Below are positions 11,301 through 24,800 of a DNA stretch of 64,000 nucleotides, in pieces; positions within the stretch are counted from its first letter, which is position 1; every line of letters begins with the position of its first letter. The notes beneath the pieces were generated by a model. The model ran no database searches and had not been told where the DNA came from. It saw only the letters and a list, made by a program, of their open reading frames with translations. The position numbers were made by a program, and so were the translations under genes. Origin of the DNA: Coriaria nepalensis (Eukaryota; Streptophyta; Magnoliopsida; Cucurbitales; Coriariaceae); assembly GCA_027186245.1 (NCBI GenBank), contig CP114484.1:508501-572500 (forward strand). Direction: 5' to 3'.

Positions 11301-14300
11301 TCTCTTTAGGGCTTATTGCTTGCAGGTGTGGAATGCTTGTAAACCAAATAGTGAAAATTCCGATCAACCCATTCATGAAATAGATGTCTTAGCTGGCCAT
11401 GAGAATGATGTGAACTATGTTCAATTTAGGTTAGTTTTCTAGATAAGTCTCCATATTTGAGAAATTCATTTTGATATACTGTTAGTTTCACTTTGCAGTG
11501 GGTGTGCTGTAGCATCTAGATTTACTGCAGCTGATAAGGAAGTTAATGTTCACAAGCCTAAAAATATGTGGTGTGTATTTTGTATTTTGTATTTTTTTGT
11601 CAGAACTTAGAAATACAATACATGTCAACAAACCCCCCCCCCCCCCTTTTTTTTTCTTTAATGGAAGGATAGAACTGGAACGAAGGTGTGGTGATTAAAT
11701 TAGTTTTTATTTGTGGTTTCAGGTTTAATTATGATAACATAGTTACCTGTTCCCGGGATGGGAGTGCAATTATTTGGGTCCCTAGGTCACGTAGATCACA
11801 TGTAAGGCTTTGCAATGATTGCCTCTCATCTTCTATGGTTTGATCATGTCCTTTCAATATTCCTAAGTTTGTGTTTAACTCTTGCTTTGTGTGTATTTGG
11901 TCACCATATTGAAATGCCATTGCATTGACTTCTGTAATTTTCTACCATAAATTGTTTTCTTTTTATTTGGTTTAGGGGAAAGCTGGCCGATGGACCCGAG
12001 CCTATCATCTAAAAGTTCCTCCCCCACCAATGCCTCCACAACCTGCACGGGGAGGACCTCGTCAGAGGATTCTTCCGACTCCTCGTGGTGTTAATATGAT
12101 TATCTGGAGCCTAGATAATCACTTTGTCCTTGCAGCCATTATGGGTGAGCTGCTTCTCCTCCCTCTCAAATGTACTGAGATAAATTTTGTGTGGGGGAGA
12201 CTATTATTGGCTAGTGGGACTCCTGCTATGTTCTTTCTACTAATAACTAACATTTTCTTTTATTTGCTTGAAGGTTTTAAATGAATTTTTATCTATTTAT
12301 TTATTTTTTTGCTCGTAATGGTTCACACTATAAAGTTGATATTCTGCTTGTCATGAATCCATTTGTTGTCGAGTAAATCGTTTTGTTTATTTATGTTGGA
12401 CCATAAATCATTTTGTTTTTCTTCTGATGCAGATTGTAGAATATGCGTTTGGAATGCTTCTGATGGTAGCTTAGTGCACTCTTTGACGGGTCATACTGAT
12501 TCTGTAAGTAGGCTATCATTTGGTATTTTGTTTAGAGAATGAATGACATGGCTCTCCATGATGAGGATGAATGCTGTTTGGCTTTACTTGCAATGTCATT
12601 TTACTTGTGTTCTTGGCAGACATATGTTCTAGACGTACATCCTTTCAACCCAAGGATAGCAATGAGTGCTGGCTATGATGGAAAAACAATAATCTGGGAT
12701 GTGAGTTTCATTGAAATGTTTTATTTTCACCTTTTATTTACTTATTGATTTGTTAAAAAGGACTCTAATAGTTTATTTGAGGACAATGGGGTAGCCAACA
12801 GGAAGGGGGCATAAACCTTACCTTTCAAAGAAATCAAAACTATACTGTTAGGCAAAGAACAAAAAATCCTGCTAAGAGAATATAAACAAAATGGTGATGC
12901 ATAAAAGAACAGAATCCAAAAACGCTAAAACATTTTCGAGTCTAACATATCCAATCCATACAAGCAAGTCCTCTTATTGAAGCAGTACAATAAATTTCTG
13001 ATGTGAACAAAACTGGAGAACAAGAACCAGCTACCAAATTTGCAAGTGGATCTGCCATCCCATTTACTTCTCTGTAACAGTGTGTAATTTGCCAAATGAA
13101 AGTTTTCAGCAACTGTTTACAATTGTCAACCAGAATTCCCAGATGCCTGTTAGGATTAGCTTTGGCAAGAATGAGTTGCACTAACAGTTTTGAATCACCT
13201 TTAAATTATCTACCAATCCTTGCTTATTTCTTCATTTTTTGGTTTACCTTTTTTTCATTGAATTTAGATTTGGGAAGGCACGCCTATTCGGACTTATGAA
13301 ATTTCCCGCTTCAAACTGGTGGATGGGAAGTTCTCATCGTAAGTACAAAACATGAGTTTGTAGTGTATTTTATCTTTGTGAAAGCACACCTATTCAGACA
13401 TTGCGAAATTCTCATTGTATAGTTTGTAATTGATACCTTTATTGTCTCCTAGTTGTTCAGTTTCGATATTTCAGTATCATTTGCTGGTATTCAAGAGTTT
13501 ACCACAAAAAACAGACATTATCATGTGATTTTATGGGTTTAGATCCTTTTTGATATTTTCATTTCTTTCAATGTTTTCAATGTTAGAATGTTACTTTGAG
13601 CATCGTTGGAAAATTTGCATATTATTCTTTAAACTTCATTCTCGAGATTTATGTCTCTTTCATAAGTAAATCTGGTGTACCTTTTTAATTTAGGGATGGG
13701 ACATCAATTATACTTTCAGATGATGTTGGTCAGCTATATATATTAAGCACGGGACAAGGCGAGTCCCAAAAGGATGCTAAATATGACCAGGTATTTAGAC
13801 TAACATTAGTTCATAGATAGGTACAGTTCTTTCAACATTGATGCTAATTAATTCTAAAATTTTGTAACAGTTCTTTCTTGGTGATTACCGCCCACTTATT
13901 CATGATACCCATGGGTCTGTAATTGACCAGGTGAGTTGTCAAGATCAGGACATGGTTATCTAAGAGTACTTCTGCTTGGGTTTGATATGTCCTATACTGC
14001 AAGGATATTTTTAGAAGTGTTTTTTCTGCATTGTCTGGTTGACTTTGATGCTAATAAAGTACTTGAAAATAACATGAAAGAATTATAGTCCGTCTCTCTC
14101 TCTCTCCAACATATATCTTGACTACTTATGGTCAAATTCAGGAAACTCAGCTGACTCCATACAATCGGAATATGCAAGATCTCCTATGTGACTCTGGTTT
14201 GTCTCTCTTACTTAATAAATTCTCAACATGGCCTCTTGTTTTTCTTACTGATATTTATTTATATCTATGGAATGGTAGGCATGATACCCTACCCAGAACC

Positions 14301-17300
14301 TTATCAGAGCACATATCAACAAAGACGGTTAGGAGGTTTGAGAATTGAATGGAAGCCTTCTTCTCTTAAGTTTTCTGTTGGGCCTGACTTCAGTCTGGAT
14401 CAGGATCACCAAATGCTGCCTTTGGTGGACTTAGATATGTTATTGAATAATCCACTGCCAGAGATTTTAGATGTCATGGATTGGGAGCCAGAAAATGAAG
14501 TTCAAAGTCATGATACTGATTCAGAATACAAAGTTATTGAAGATGACTCTTCCAGAGGCGAGCAGGGAAGTTTGAGTTCAAACTCCTCGGTTGACCCAGA
14601 AGGCAGTGATGAAGAAACTGTGGTCGAAGACCAAACAGTTAGTCTTCGGAGATCGAAAAGGAAACAAAGGAAGGGTGATGTAAGTATTTTTCTCTGCACT
14701 CCATGTTGTCATTTATCTGCTTAGTTCTTGACTTGATTATCTCCAACTGTCCCACTATCTCGGTGTCCTTTTCAGATCGAGATCATGACTTCATCTGGAA
14801 GACGTGTTAAAAGGAGAAATTTGGAAGAGTGTGATGGCAATTCAGTTCGAGGTAACAGACCTAGGAATTCAAGAGCAGGTCATAAACATTCCAAGAAGAA
14901 ATCAAAATCAAAGACATTTAGACCCCGAAGAGCTGCTGCACGCAATGCACTTCATTTGTTTTCTAAAATTACGGGAACATCTACAGATGGAGAGGATGAA
15001 GATGGTTCAGGACTTGATCTATCTGAGAGTGAGTCCTCATTGCAAGATTCTGACATTGAAAGTGATGAATCTGAAAAGTCCTTGCAAATCACAGCCCAAA
15101 GATCGAAAGGAAAGGAAGTGTTCCTTGATGAAACTGAGGATCTAAATGCTGCAAATAAGAGGTTGATTCTCAAATTTCCGAGTAGGTTTTCAACTAAGCA
15201 TCTGCATCCAGCGAGTGCAATGAACTATTGTTCCAACCTGACTGAAGCTGTTGGCTCGTCGTCAAAAGTTCATTGTGAAGCCATTGAAGCGTATCAGAGT
15301 CGAACTAAGCTACAGAATCCTGAATATTCTTTTGATGAGGCAAACGCTACTGCAAGAGCAGGAGAGTTATTAGATAATGTTGAAGGTAATTTATGTCTGT
15401 CTGAGGCAAACCAAAATGGGAACATTAGATGGGGTGGGTCCAGGGCTCGTACATCCAAGTGTCTGAGAATGGGAGAAACTTTCTCTTCCGGTACCCATAC
15501 AAGGTCTAGTGTGTGTCTGGATGGTGACATTCATGGACATTTACAACCAGAAAATAACTGCATTGCAATCTCTCCTCAATTGAAGATACACGGATATGGG
15601 GCTGAAATGGGCACAGGGGCCCTAATAGATACCTATGACAAAGCTTCCAATCCTCCCAAGGGTTTTCCAGTTGTGGCCAATGTTGAAAATCCCACATGTT
15701 CTAGCGATATTGGGGGTACTGGTGCATCGCCAAAAGTGGAACTCACAGGCCCTTTTGATACAACCCCCCAATCTATCCAGAAGGCTATCTGTGATGGTGT
15801 CATTCCAACCCCTATACAGATCGGGTTGAATGATACGGCCATGGATCCTGAAAGTACCAAGCTTGAGATGAATTATTTGCCTGAAAACTCCGTTACTGGT
15901 AATTATAGTTCCTTACCTGAATGTTCTTCACATCCATTTGTCACTCAGGTGGATAGGATGAATAGAAATAATTCAGACAACAGAAATGTTGGCTCACCTG
16001 AATCAGAAATTCTGATAGATAAAAAACCTCTACCAACTTCACAAGACTCAACAAAGCTGCATAGACCGATGGACAAAATGTACAGTGCTGTGTACAGAAG
16101 AACAAGATCACATAAAGGCCAGACCAACTTGGAAGGGGGTAACCGTATTGGAGAAAACGCTTCATGTTTGAGCAATAATAATCCCCACCTTGGAGTAGAA
16201 AGCAATGAAGATGTGTTTCACAGGACAAGATCCTCAAGGCAGAAGGTCTCCACGAACAGTCAAAATCATGTAAGCAACAATGTACAGCTGAGAGAAGAGG
16301 AGTTGGAGCCCACCTTAAGGCGTGTGCCAGATACTTCTGAAAATAGATGTCAACAACTTCTTCATCAAGAATGGGGATCAAGTTCAAGGATTACACTTGG
16401 ATTGAGGTCTGCAAGAAATAGGAGATCCAACTACAATGCTCAGGACACAAGTCCAACAGAGAGGCAAAAGTCACGTCAACCTGCAAGAAAAGGATCATGG
16501 TTAATGATAACTGATCATGAATGTGGTTCCCGATATATTCCCCAGCTTGGGGATGAAGTTGCATATTTGAGACAGGTAGTTACAGATGATTTTATCATTG
16601 CTTAATTCTCTTGTTGTAAACTTCTGATTAATGTTCGGCTATCTTTCAGGGTCATCAGGAGTATTTAGATCGGCCAGATCGCCCCCCAAAAGAAGTGGGG
16701 CCATGGATGAGAATGAACATAAGAGCTGTGGAATTTTGTAAAGTTGTTGAGCTCAAGTATTCAACATTGTCTGGATCGGGGGATAGTAGCTGTATGATGT
16801 ACCTCGAGTTTATAGATCCAACCTCTGACGTTTGTGGTAAATCCTTTAAATTGACTTTGACCGAAATGACTAGTTTTGCAGACTTTCTTGTCGAAAAAAG
16901 TAGATATGAGGCTTCTGTTCAGAGGAAGTGGACAAGCAGGAATAAGTGCAAAGTGTGGTGGAAAAATGAGGGTGAAGAAGATGGTAATTGGTGGCATGGC
17001 CGGGTGGTAAATGTACAGCCAAAATCTTCTGAATTTCCTGATAGTCCTTGGGAAATATACACCATACGGTATTACAAGGGTGATCCTCCAGCAACAATTT
17101 CGCATAGTCCTTGGGAGCTTTATGATGATGACACCCAGTGGGAACAGCCTCATATTAATGATGAGACCAAAGCTGAGCTACTTTCTGTCTTCAACGAGTT
17201 AGAGGAATCAGCTACTCAAAGCAAGGTACCCTTTTGCCAAATGTTTGACATGTTTGTCTTTTTTCCATATGACTAGTATATATATCCTAATATGGCATTA

Positions 17301-17715
17301 ATCTCGCAGGATCCTCTTGGGGTTGAAGATTTCCGGCGTATCTCAAAAATGGAAAAATTTAGGAACAGGTACTGTGGGCCCCTAGAACAGTGATGATCTC
17401 TTACTCTCTACCTTCTTACACCAGCTAAAAACTGCAAATGAGGTAATAGATTTGCTTTAATTTTGGGTTTTTTTTAATAATAGGTTTCCAGTTCCATTGT
17501 CTCTGGAAATGATCCAGGCAAGGCTAGAGAACGATTACTATCGAAGTTTGGAAGCTTTGGAGCATGACATGAACGTTATGCTATCAAATTTTGAGTCCCA
17601 TGTAGTTAAGAACGAGAAAAAACTGTTGAGAAAAATTAAACGCCTGTCAGATTGGTGGGATCAGACAGTGTCCTCTTTACAGCGAAACGAGGATTGTAGA
17701 GAAGGCAGCCATTGA
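8394..17715 (+). CDS. BRWD/PHIP-type WD40 and bromodomain protein
   Basis: The spliced product is 1724 aa, a plant homologue of PH-interacting protein/BRWD chromatin readers (Arabidopsis At5g49430 type). Coding exons: 8394-8743, 8967-9121, 9492-9731, 10055-10164, 10259-10336, 10424-10524, 10874-10971, 11052-11167, 11326-11429, 11499-11570, 11723-11801, 11976-12144, 12433-12503, 12620-12700, 13268-13338, 13694-13790, 13871-13930, 14142-14196, 14279-14679, 14776-16575, 16650-17225, 17310-17368, 17484-17715; all phases close. WD40 repeats run from about residue 235 (KLRGHRNAVYC) to 680 with repeated GH...W.V/I patterns. A long acidic, basic low-complexity region follows (exons 19-20 of this list), then a Tudor-like part (LGDEVAYLRQGHQEY, WWHGRVVNV) and a C-terminal bromodomain-like helical segment (PLSLEMIQARLENDYYRSLEAL). 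The start is the only ATG consistent with the family N-terminus MPVRKF. Likely nuclear, binding modified histones. Confidence 0.92.
12942..13181 (-). mobile_element. LINE-type RNase H fragment inside an intron
   Basis: Within the intron 12701-13267 of the BRWD-type gene, the minus strand has 79 open codons resembling the RNase H domain carried by plant non-LTR retrotransposons (VDNCKQLLKTF, ITHCYREVNGMADPLANL). The insertion probably extends to about 12780 on the low-coordinate side. No poly-A tail or target duplication is obvious, so it is a truncated old copy. Confidence 0.65.
13375..13410 (+). repeat. Decayed partial copy of a neighbouring exon
   Basis: TTTGTGAAAGCACACC... in the intron after exon 13268-13338 closely resembles the first 35 bases of that exon (TTTGGGAAGGCACGCC...), with about four-fifths of positions matching and one single-base gap. 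It looks like a short local duplication of the exon start. It has no usable splice context. Confidence 0.5.
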
Positions 17716-18800
17716 CTAGGTTCAAGTTCGTTCATCTTTGTTATTTTCCTCATATATGTATATAAATACAATTTTATTCCTTAAAAAACTGGCTTAATTA
17801 TATGCTTTGATTGAATTTTGGTTACTGATTTAGAGTTAGTAGGAACTCACTGAGGGAATCTAGCTATTATAGGTGAGAATTTTTCCACCGGTATTCATTC
17901 CTGTATAGACAGACATTTGATATTCATCAATAATAATTTCGCCTTTTTTTTTTCCAAAAAATACAATACGCTTTATTAAAGAATAAAAAGCAGAGAAATT
18001 TATTTCAAAAGAACAAAACCAAGTTTATAAAAAAAAAAAATTTAAGTGTTATATAAATCTATCTTATCATAAAAAAATTAAACATTTTACTATTTCTAAG
18101 AAGATCATCGTGACACACAAATTATGCAGTTTGCACCCTGAACTAGGGAATACCTTTTTCTTTTCTCTTTTGCCTTTTTTTTTGGCAACCAATGTTGGTT
18201 CAGGATTTTCCTGATATCCAGCCGTCGAGTAGGTCATCAATTACATGAAAGAAAAACATTTAAATGTCGTATAACAATGTGTTCAGACCTAGTTTCCACT
18301 CACGACGATAAAATGAGATTTAACAACTAGATTAAATTTGGCACTACTAGATTCGAACCTTCCTATCTGCATCCCACTAGATCGACGAAACACAAAGGGG
18401 ATGCAATGAGGGCTGTCGTGCTTCCTATTGTTTCCTTTCAATATATAGTCCACAATCTTAATTGGGGTCAATAAAGCGGGGAAAACTTGGGCAACTCCCA
18501 AATAAGAGGGGGGGAGGGAATTGGAAATGAAAATTTGTGGACCAACGTTTTACAAAAGAAAGCAATAATAACCAAGCACAAATTGCATTATGGGTGCAAA
18601 TTTCTCCGAAACTCTGACCGAGTGGGCACTATACAGTAACTCATCTCCTCTTTACCTCTGATAGATAGATAACCCATTCCACTTCTGCAGAGTCTAATCA
18701 AGCCAAATGATTTCCATGACTTCACCGCAAATCATGCACAAGCAAGAAATCAGAGGAAAACAAGGTCACAAATGCTGCAATTGACTTGGAAAAAGAAAAC
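17716..18800. other. Convergent intergenic region (3' ends of BRWD-type gene and SMEK1)
   Basis: No coding sequence is supported here. It should hold both 3' UTRs because the flanking genes converge. It contains A/T-rich tracts and a B-box-like GGTTCGAATC on the minus strand near 18350-18360. The segment 18600-18800 most likely belongs to the SMEK1 3' UTR. Confidence 0.5.
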
Positions 18801-21800
18801 TCAAGATCCGTTCACAGTCATTTCTGGGGATGATTTTGGTGGTATCAATGGGCAGTCATCTCCACCCAACTGCCTATTATCTGAAGTGATGTTCAACAGA
18901 TCAGTACAGGTACTAGAATCCGGGGTTTCATTTTCCCTATGGTTCTCCTCATCCGAACTGCTACTATCAGAGGAGCTTCGACTAACAGCTGGGTCCTTTT
19001 CCTTACAGTTTTCTTCACCCAAGCTCCTGTTGTCATCAGCTGTCCGTGAACTTGCAAGTGTGACGCTATTTTTGTTATTAGGTAGCACTGCCTGGCTCAG
19101 GGTCGAACACAAGGCGGCAAATACACCTTCTTTTGACTTGGAGTTTTTACTCAACCGCTGCTTCTTAGAAGTCACAGGCTCCTTATCCTTTGGAGCCATT
19201 TTCCGCTTCAGCCTCAAGGCTTCCATTGCTCCATCATCTTCATCAGACGGCTCTGGTTGCTTTTTTGGAGGTGGTCTGTAGTCCTCATCATCATCATCAT
19301 CATAGTCAACCAAGCCACCAGACCTAGGATTGCAAAAGTAGAGTTGAAGAATACTGTATAGAACAAATATCCATGTGTTGTCACTTTAATTGGGAAATCA
19401 CAATACCTTAGTGGGGGTAAGCTTGCGGTGACTCCATTGGATAAAGCAGGTTGAGCTTGTGCTTTCTGCCTATGTGAGACAGATGCTGTATCTTCTTCAT
19501 CGCTGATTAGTTGAAGGTCAATTACAATGGGCGGAATAATTGGCAAAAGGTTATCCAAGAATGATTTATACAGTCAAAACAAAAAGTAAGTACCTTTCTT
19601 CATTGAAATAATCTTCCTCCTCTTTCTCCAGCCCACGTTCGTCAGTTCTTTTTCGGGGGTCGGACACCACATCATTCCCTTTTGTTCCACAACCATCCAA
19701 ATACTGCAAGGATACATATAATGTGAAAACTAACTGTGAATGAAAAGTAAAGCAAGAACATCAGGCGGGGCAAGAATATACATACCTGCTCATATTTAAC
19801 TTTGAAAGCTTGTATGGAAGCTAAATACTCAAATTGGACTAACTGATCCCAGAATGAATCAACTATATACTTAATCAGTGTTTTCAGGTTTTCCTGCAAG
19901 AAACAAACCCTTATATACAATACATGCAGAAACATATAAGATTAAAAAAAAAAAAAAAGCTGGAAAAAAGACGGACACCTTTCGGATATACTCAAAAAGC
20001 TCCAAAACAGCTGAGTTAAGCAGATTGTAACGATTTCCATTGACGATAAAGGCTTCTACAATTGGTTTGAGGAGGTTGTTCTTAACAAAATGGCTTGAAA
20101 GATGCTCATCCTGAAGATTCACACGGTAAAACAAAATTGTCATCCACATAGGTTTCCCGAAGGAAATGTTGATCCACCACAAATTGGGGGTAATGAACAA
20201 CTTTAAGTCATAAAAACAGTAAGTACGGATTAATTTAATTTACATGATGACTGCTCATGGGTAAAGGCAAGCAGTTGAATGAGTCAAGGATTCCCCAAAT
20301 ATACACTTACATGGCAAGAAAGGATAGTGCGAACAAATCGGACAACTGCAACAACCAGGTACTTTTCCCTTCTTCGTGTAAGTAACAACACTTTATCTAT
20401 AACGTTGTTAAGAAGAAAGTTACCCCTGTAAACAGAAGGAAAAAAATTGGCATACTTCAATGTTAGATTGTTGAAGGCAAGAATGATATTTTAAAAGGTT
20501 GCACAAGAGCTGAAAGTATTACTTTATTCTATATGAGTGATGCAGTACACAAAAGCAAAGCAATTCACATATGTTTGACAGAATTTCAGGCTTCACACCC
20601 TTCTGAGTTCCACCAGAAGTCTTGATTTTGTTGATTGATTGAGAAGAACCTTCGGAAGGGCACGATGCTGTTATGATGTCCATTAGTTGAGCCAAGTGCT
20701 TCTCATAGAAAATCTCAATAATTGTATCTCTCTGCGACAAGATAAACAACCTTAGGCTCAATGGTAGTATGGACCTAGAAGAAACTATTCAGAACTATGC
20801 ATAGACTCCAAATACAGATGTACAGATGGCTTAACTCCAGACAAAGCTGAAATATAAGAAAATGAAAATCAGTGAGCAAAGCTTTGCCTGCCTGAAGAAA
20901 AACAAATGTACACAGGATCCAAATGCACGAGTCAGAGAGACTATTATTCAAGTAATGAAGTCATAGAGATGTCAATGAAATTTCACACATAATCAATATC
21001 TGGCTAAAGCAACAACTAAGTAATCAAAGGCCAGGTCCAACTATGTAATCAATCAACATCTTAACTCACATTCAACAAGCGTGATTTGATTTTTCTACAT
21101 ATTAAGAAAATGTCAATAAATGGATGATCAAACTATGTACCTGAGCTCCTGATAAAGTGTAGGAATCCAGCAAACTGCGAAGAATTTCAAGAAACTGGCA
21201 ATGCATGTCATCCTCAAAATCTGTTATCATACCTTTAATCTGCAATTAAAGGAGAAACTATAAACAACCTAGCTGAATGAAATGTTTCCAAGATAATGTA
21301 TTTACAATTAGGCCACTAACCACAATATCCATTGGCTTTTTCAGTGTGCTTGTTTTAACTGGGTTCTAAAGAAACTCCCTAGGGGATATATAGGCCGGAT
21401 CACCTTCTAATATCATATTAAACATTACCTATATCTACAAAATTCAAACCCCAAGCATTTAGTTTACATTTTGCAATAAGCAATCACACCCATGCACTCT
21501 TTAGTCCAGACGCTTGTTATGTTATAATATACAACATCTTTATTTGGACGTCAGCATATATGAAATTATGCACCAACGTTTATAAATAACACAATGTGCA
21601 AAGAGCTATGCAGTGCACACCAAAAGTCCAAAAAGTGGAATTCCTTCCTGCCGAACAACATACGAACGCAAGAGGTTTGGATCCTGATTCAAGAAAAAAA
21701 TAAGAATATCTGTCCTGCATCCATTAGAAATACATATTGTTAGGAAACATGACAGAATGGTCAAAACAAATGTGTTGTTAGGAAATACGTATAACAGAAA

Positions 21801-24800
21801 GACTAGAGATATCAGATGGATGTCCTCACCCGGTTAACATGAGCTTTTTATCTTGACTTTGCAATGTATCAGTAATGATGTCAAAGATGCCTTCATTCAT
21901 GAGGTCCCTGCAGGAAAAATAGTTTTGACATGTAAAACACATTGGACGGTACAGCATAGCAGGTGTTTCAAAGTTCAAACAATGGCATGAAATTTATAAC
22001 TCCTTAGACAGCATACCTGGATAACCGGATCTGTTGTACCATCTGCAGGCTCTTGCTTAAAGTACAAAACTCGTGCAAAAAATAGACCTACAACACAATA
22101 ACAACCAAGATAAACAGGAATATAGCTCTACCAAATGTTATGGCATGCAACAAAAGGGTAAAGAGGGTGAGAAAATAGTAATCATATGTCCATTGTTACC
22201 AGATTTTTCTTCGATTCAGTAGAGGTAGTGGGTGATCGCAACCTAGCAAATAATTCTTGAATAAAGGTAGTGTCATCCTTCAACAGAGAAACAACCTACA
22301 AAGAAGAGAGCAATCAGTGGGAGAAATCATCCACAGATCTCAACAAAAAAAGAATCCAATAGCTCTAAAGTCTTACAATTGCATTGTTTGAATGAATTAT
22401 AGAATTAAGATTTGCCATCGTGGGCTCATCCAATACTCTAGCTAAGGCAACATCCTGAAAATAGTGGGAAAATGTAAGGAATAAATAAAATACAGTTAAA
22501 TCAATATACCAAATGCTCTAGTAATAGAGATTCAAACCTTTAAATAACCAACTCGGTATGTCTGGTGAATCTTTGACAGAACAACAGGAATCTTGATTGG
22601 TATAGCCTACAAAAAAAAATTATTCCATACAGACTTATATAAGACATTTAACTTAACCTTTGTATGACTAGGAATATATTTCCCTTGCCCAACCGAAAGT
22701 TCCACATTAAAAGAGGATGATATCTAGGTACCAGAGTGTCACCTCCTTAAATACAACGTGCTCTTTCAAGAAATTGCGATGATGTTGAATGTGAGGAACC
22801 TCGGGATCATCTGGATAGAAAAGTTTTTTAGAACGGTCCATCAAAAGCTATCACACAATAATAAAGAACAAGAAGGTAAACAAAACACAATGCTGCAAAT
22901 GATTGTCCGTACTATTTTTACTTATAATAGATATTTAAAAATTATAAAAAATAAAATTAATGTCCAGTACAGCAATAATGTGAATTTGAGCCGCAAAATT
23001 AACAAATTAGTTTAAGAAAAGAAAAAATGTATATAAACATGTAATAAGTTCCAAGTATCCAGAAATTTTTTTTAATCTGAATTAATAATAATAAAAATTG
23101 CATATACATAACCCAACATCATTAGTTTCACACAGTATTTAGAAAGAGCATGTGGGATGAAATTCTACAAACATGGATATGAGATTTTAGGAATGCTTAA
23201 TTGGAAAGAAATTATGGCAAGCCAAACGTTGACAGGTAACATTAACATCCAGAAAAGCATACAAAAAAAAGTAGCACAAGGAGAGTCAATAATGAATTAA
23301 AAAGAAGATAACAAAAATACTACATCATATTTAAAATAATAAAACTTACACTCAAGGGAACCAATAACATCCATGATCAATTCATCGCCAAATATTTTCT
23401 CAAATATCTGAGGGCTATTAAGAAGAACTGCAGGTAGAAAATAAAATCACAATTACTTGCTCAGAATCAATAATAGCATCTATCTAGCAATGATTGAAAA
23501 TAAAAGACAAAATGATTATTAACTGATCCCTCTGACTATTTTAAATATCATGTGTAGACCATCAACATTTTCCAAGTCTTCACAGATTCGAAACAGGTCC
23601 ATCAGCTTTCTGAAAAAATCTTGCTGTATTAAAATAATTAAGTCTCAATCAGAGAAATTTTACCAATGAAGTCAGATGCAAACTCATAGATACACATCTA
23701 GTGACAAAGACAAAGAGATGCAGAATTGTTCATGCAGATCTTACGTCATTTAATATGAGCTCTGTCAACCGCATCTGATCTGCTATGCCACTCTCAACCA
23801 CAGTCTGCACAACAATCTTTCTAAAATTCAAGATCATACATCCAGGCACAACATGTAAAAAATATCAGAATATAGAGCAGTAAACATTGAGGGGTCCAGC
23901 AAAGAGAGCAAGGCAACCATCATCTCTCTCACCAAGGACACATAAGCATGAAAAGAGTGGATTTGCCCATGGACACATAAAATACATTGTTTGCCTGATA
24001 TCCAAATGTAACAGGAGAAAATACTGTTTATGAGGTAGAGAGCATCAGAACCTAGTAATTATGACAAAATGCTCTTATGAGGTACTTTGCAAAATATGGC
24101 AACAGACAAAACATTAAATTATACAGCAAGGAAATAGCCTGTGTGGATTGTCACACCATGGGCATTGGACAACAAAGATAAAAACATTGAATTATATACA
24201 ATACAGAACATAGGATAGCAGAAACATCTCTAACAACCTTATGTATCAGGGGAAGAGTAGATAGTTCAACAACAGGCAACTCCCTCAACTCACTGTTCAC
24301 ACCATGAAATGTCTCAGCTGCACATAAAAGAAAAATAGATCATATATAAGTCACTACAGACACAAAGCCAAAAAAAGTTCAGAGTAATTTCCAATAAATG
24401 GATTTGTACTATTGGAGATACTGACTGTTTAAAGCATCAAAATGCAGATTCCTTTGAACATTGCAAATGTGCTCCCTGAATATGAAAATTAACGTATGAG
24501 ATATTTCCATTACGGAAGAAGTAGGAGCTGTTGAAACAATATGGATAAATTGGTGCAATTACCAAATATAAGAGCATCCCGTAGTCTCTTGAAAGCTAAG
24601 TGCTAACTCTGTTGAATATTCTGGATCTCTCCATGAGATAATTGTCTCTGCAGATTGGTAAATTTACATTTATTATTAAGTAAGTAATATTACATCATAC
24701 TCCCCGTGAAAATGGTAATGTACGGCTGATCAGTAAGAGGAGACTAAATAAATCCCTCTGAAGAAAAAACCAAAAAGTACCATCTTGCTTTCTGTAAATA

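Noticed and set aside
18300..18420. tRNA-derived SINE suggested by a minus-strand GGTTCGAATC box
   Set aside because: The upstream A-box is poor, and no poly-A tail or target duplication is seen; a B-box alone is too weak.
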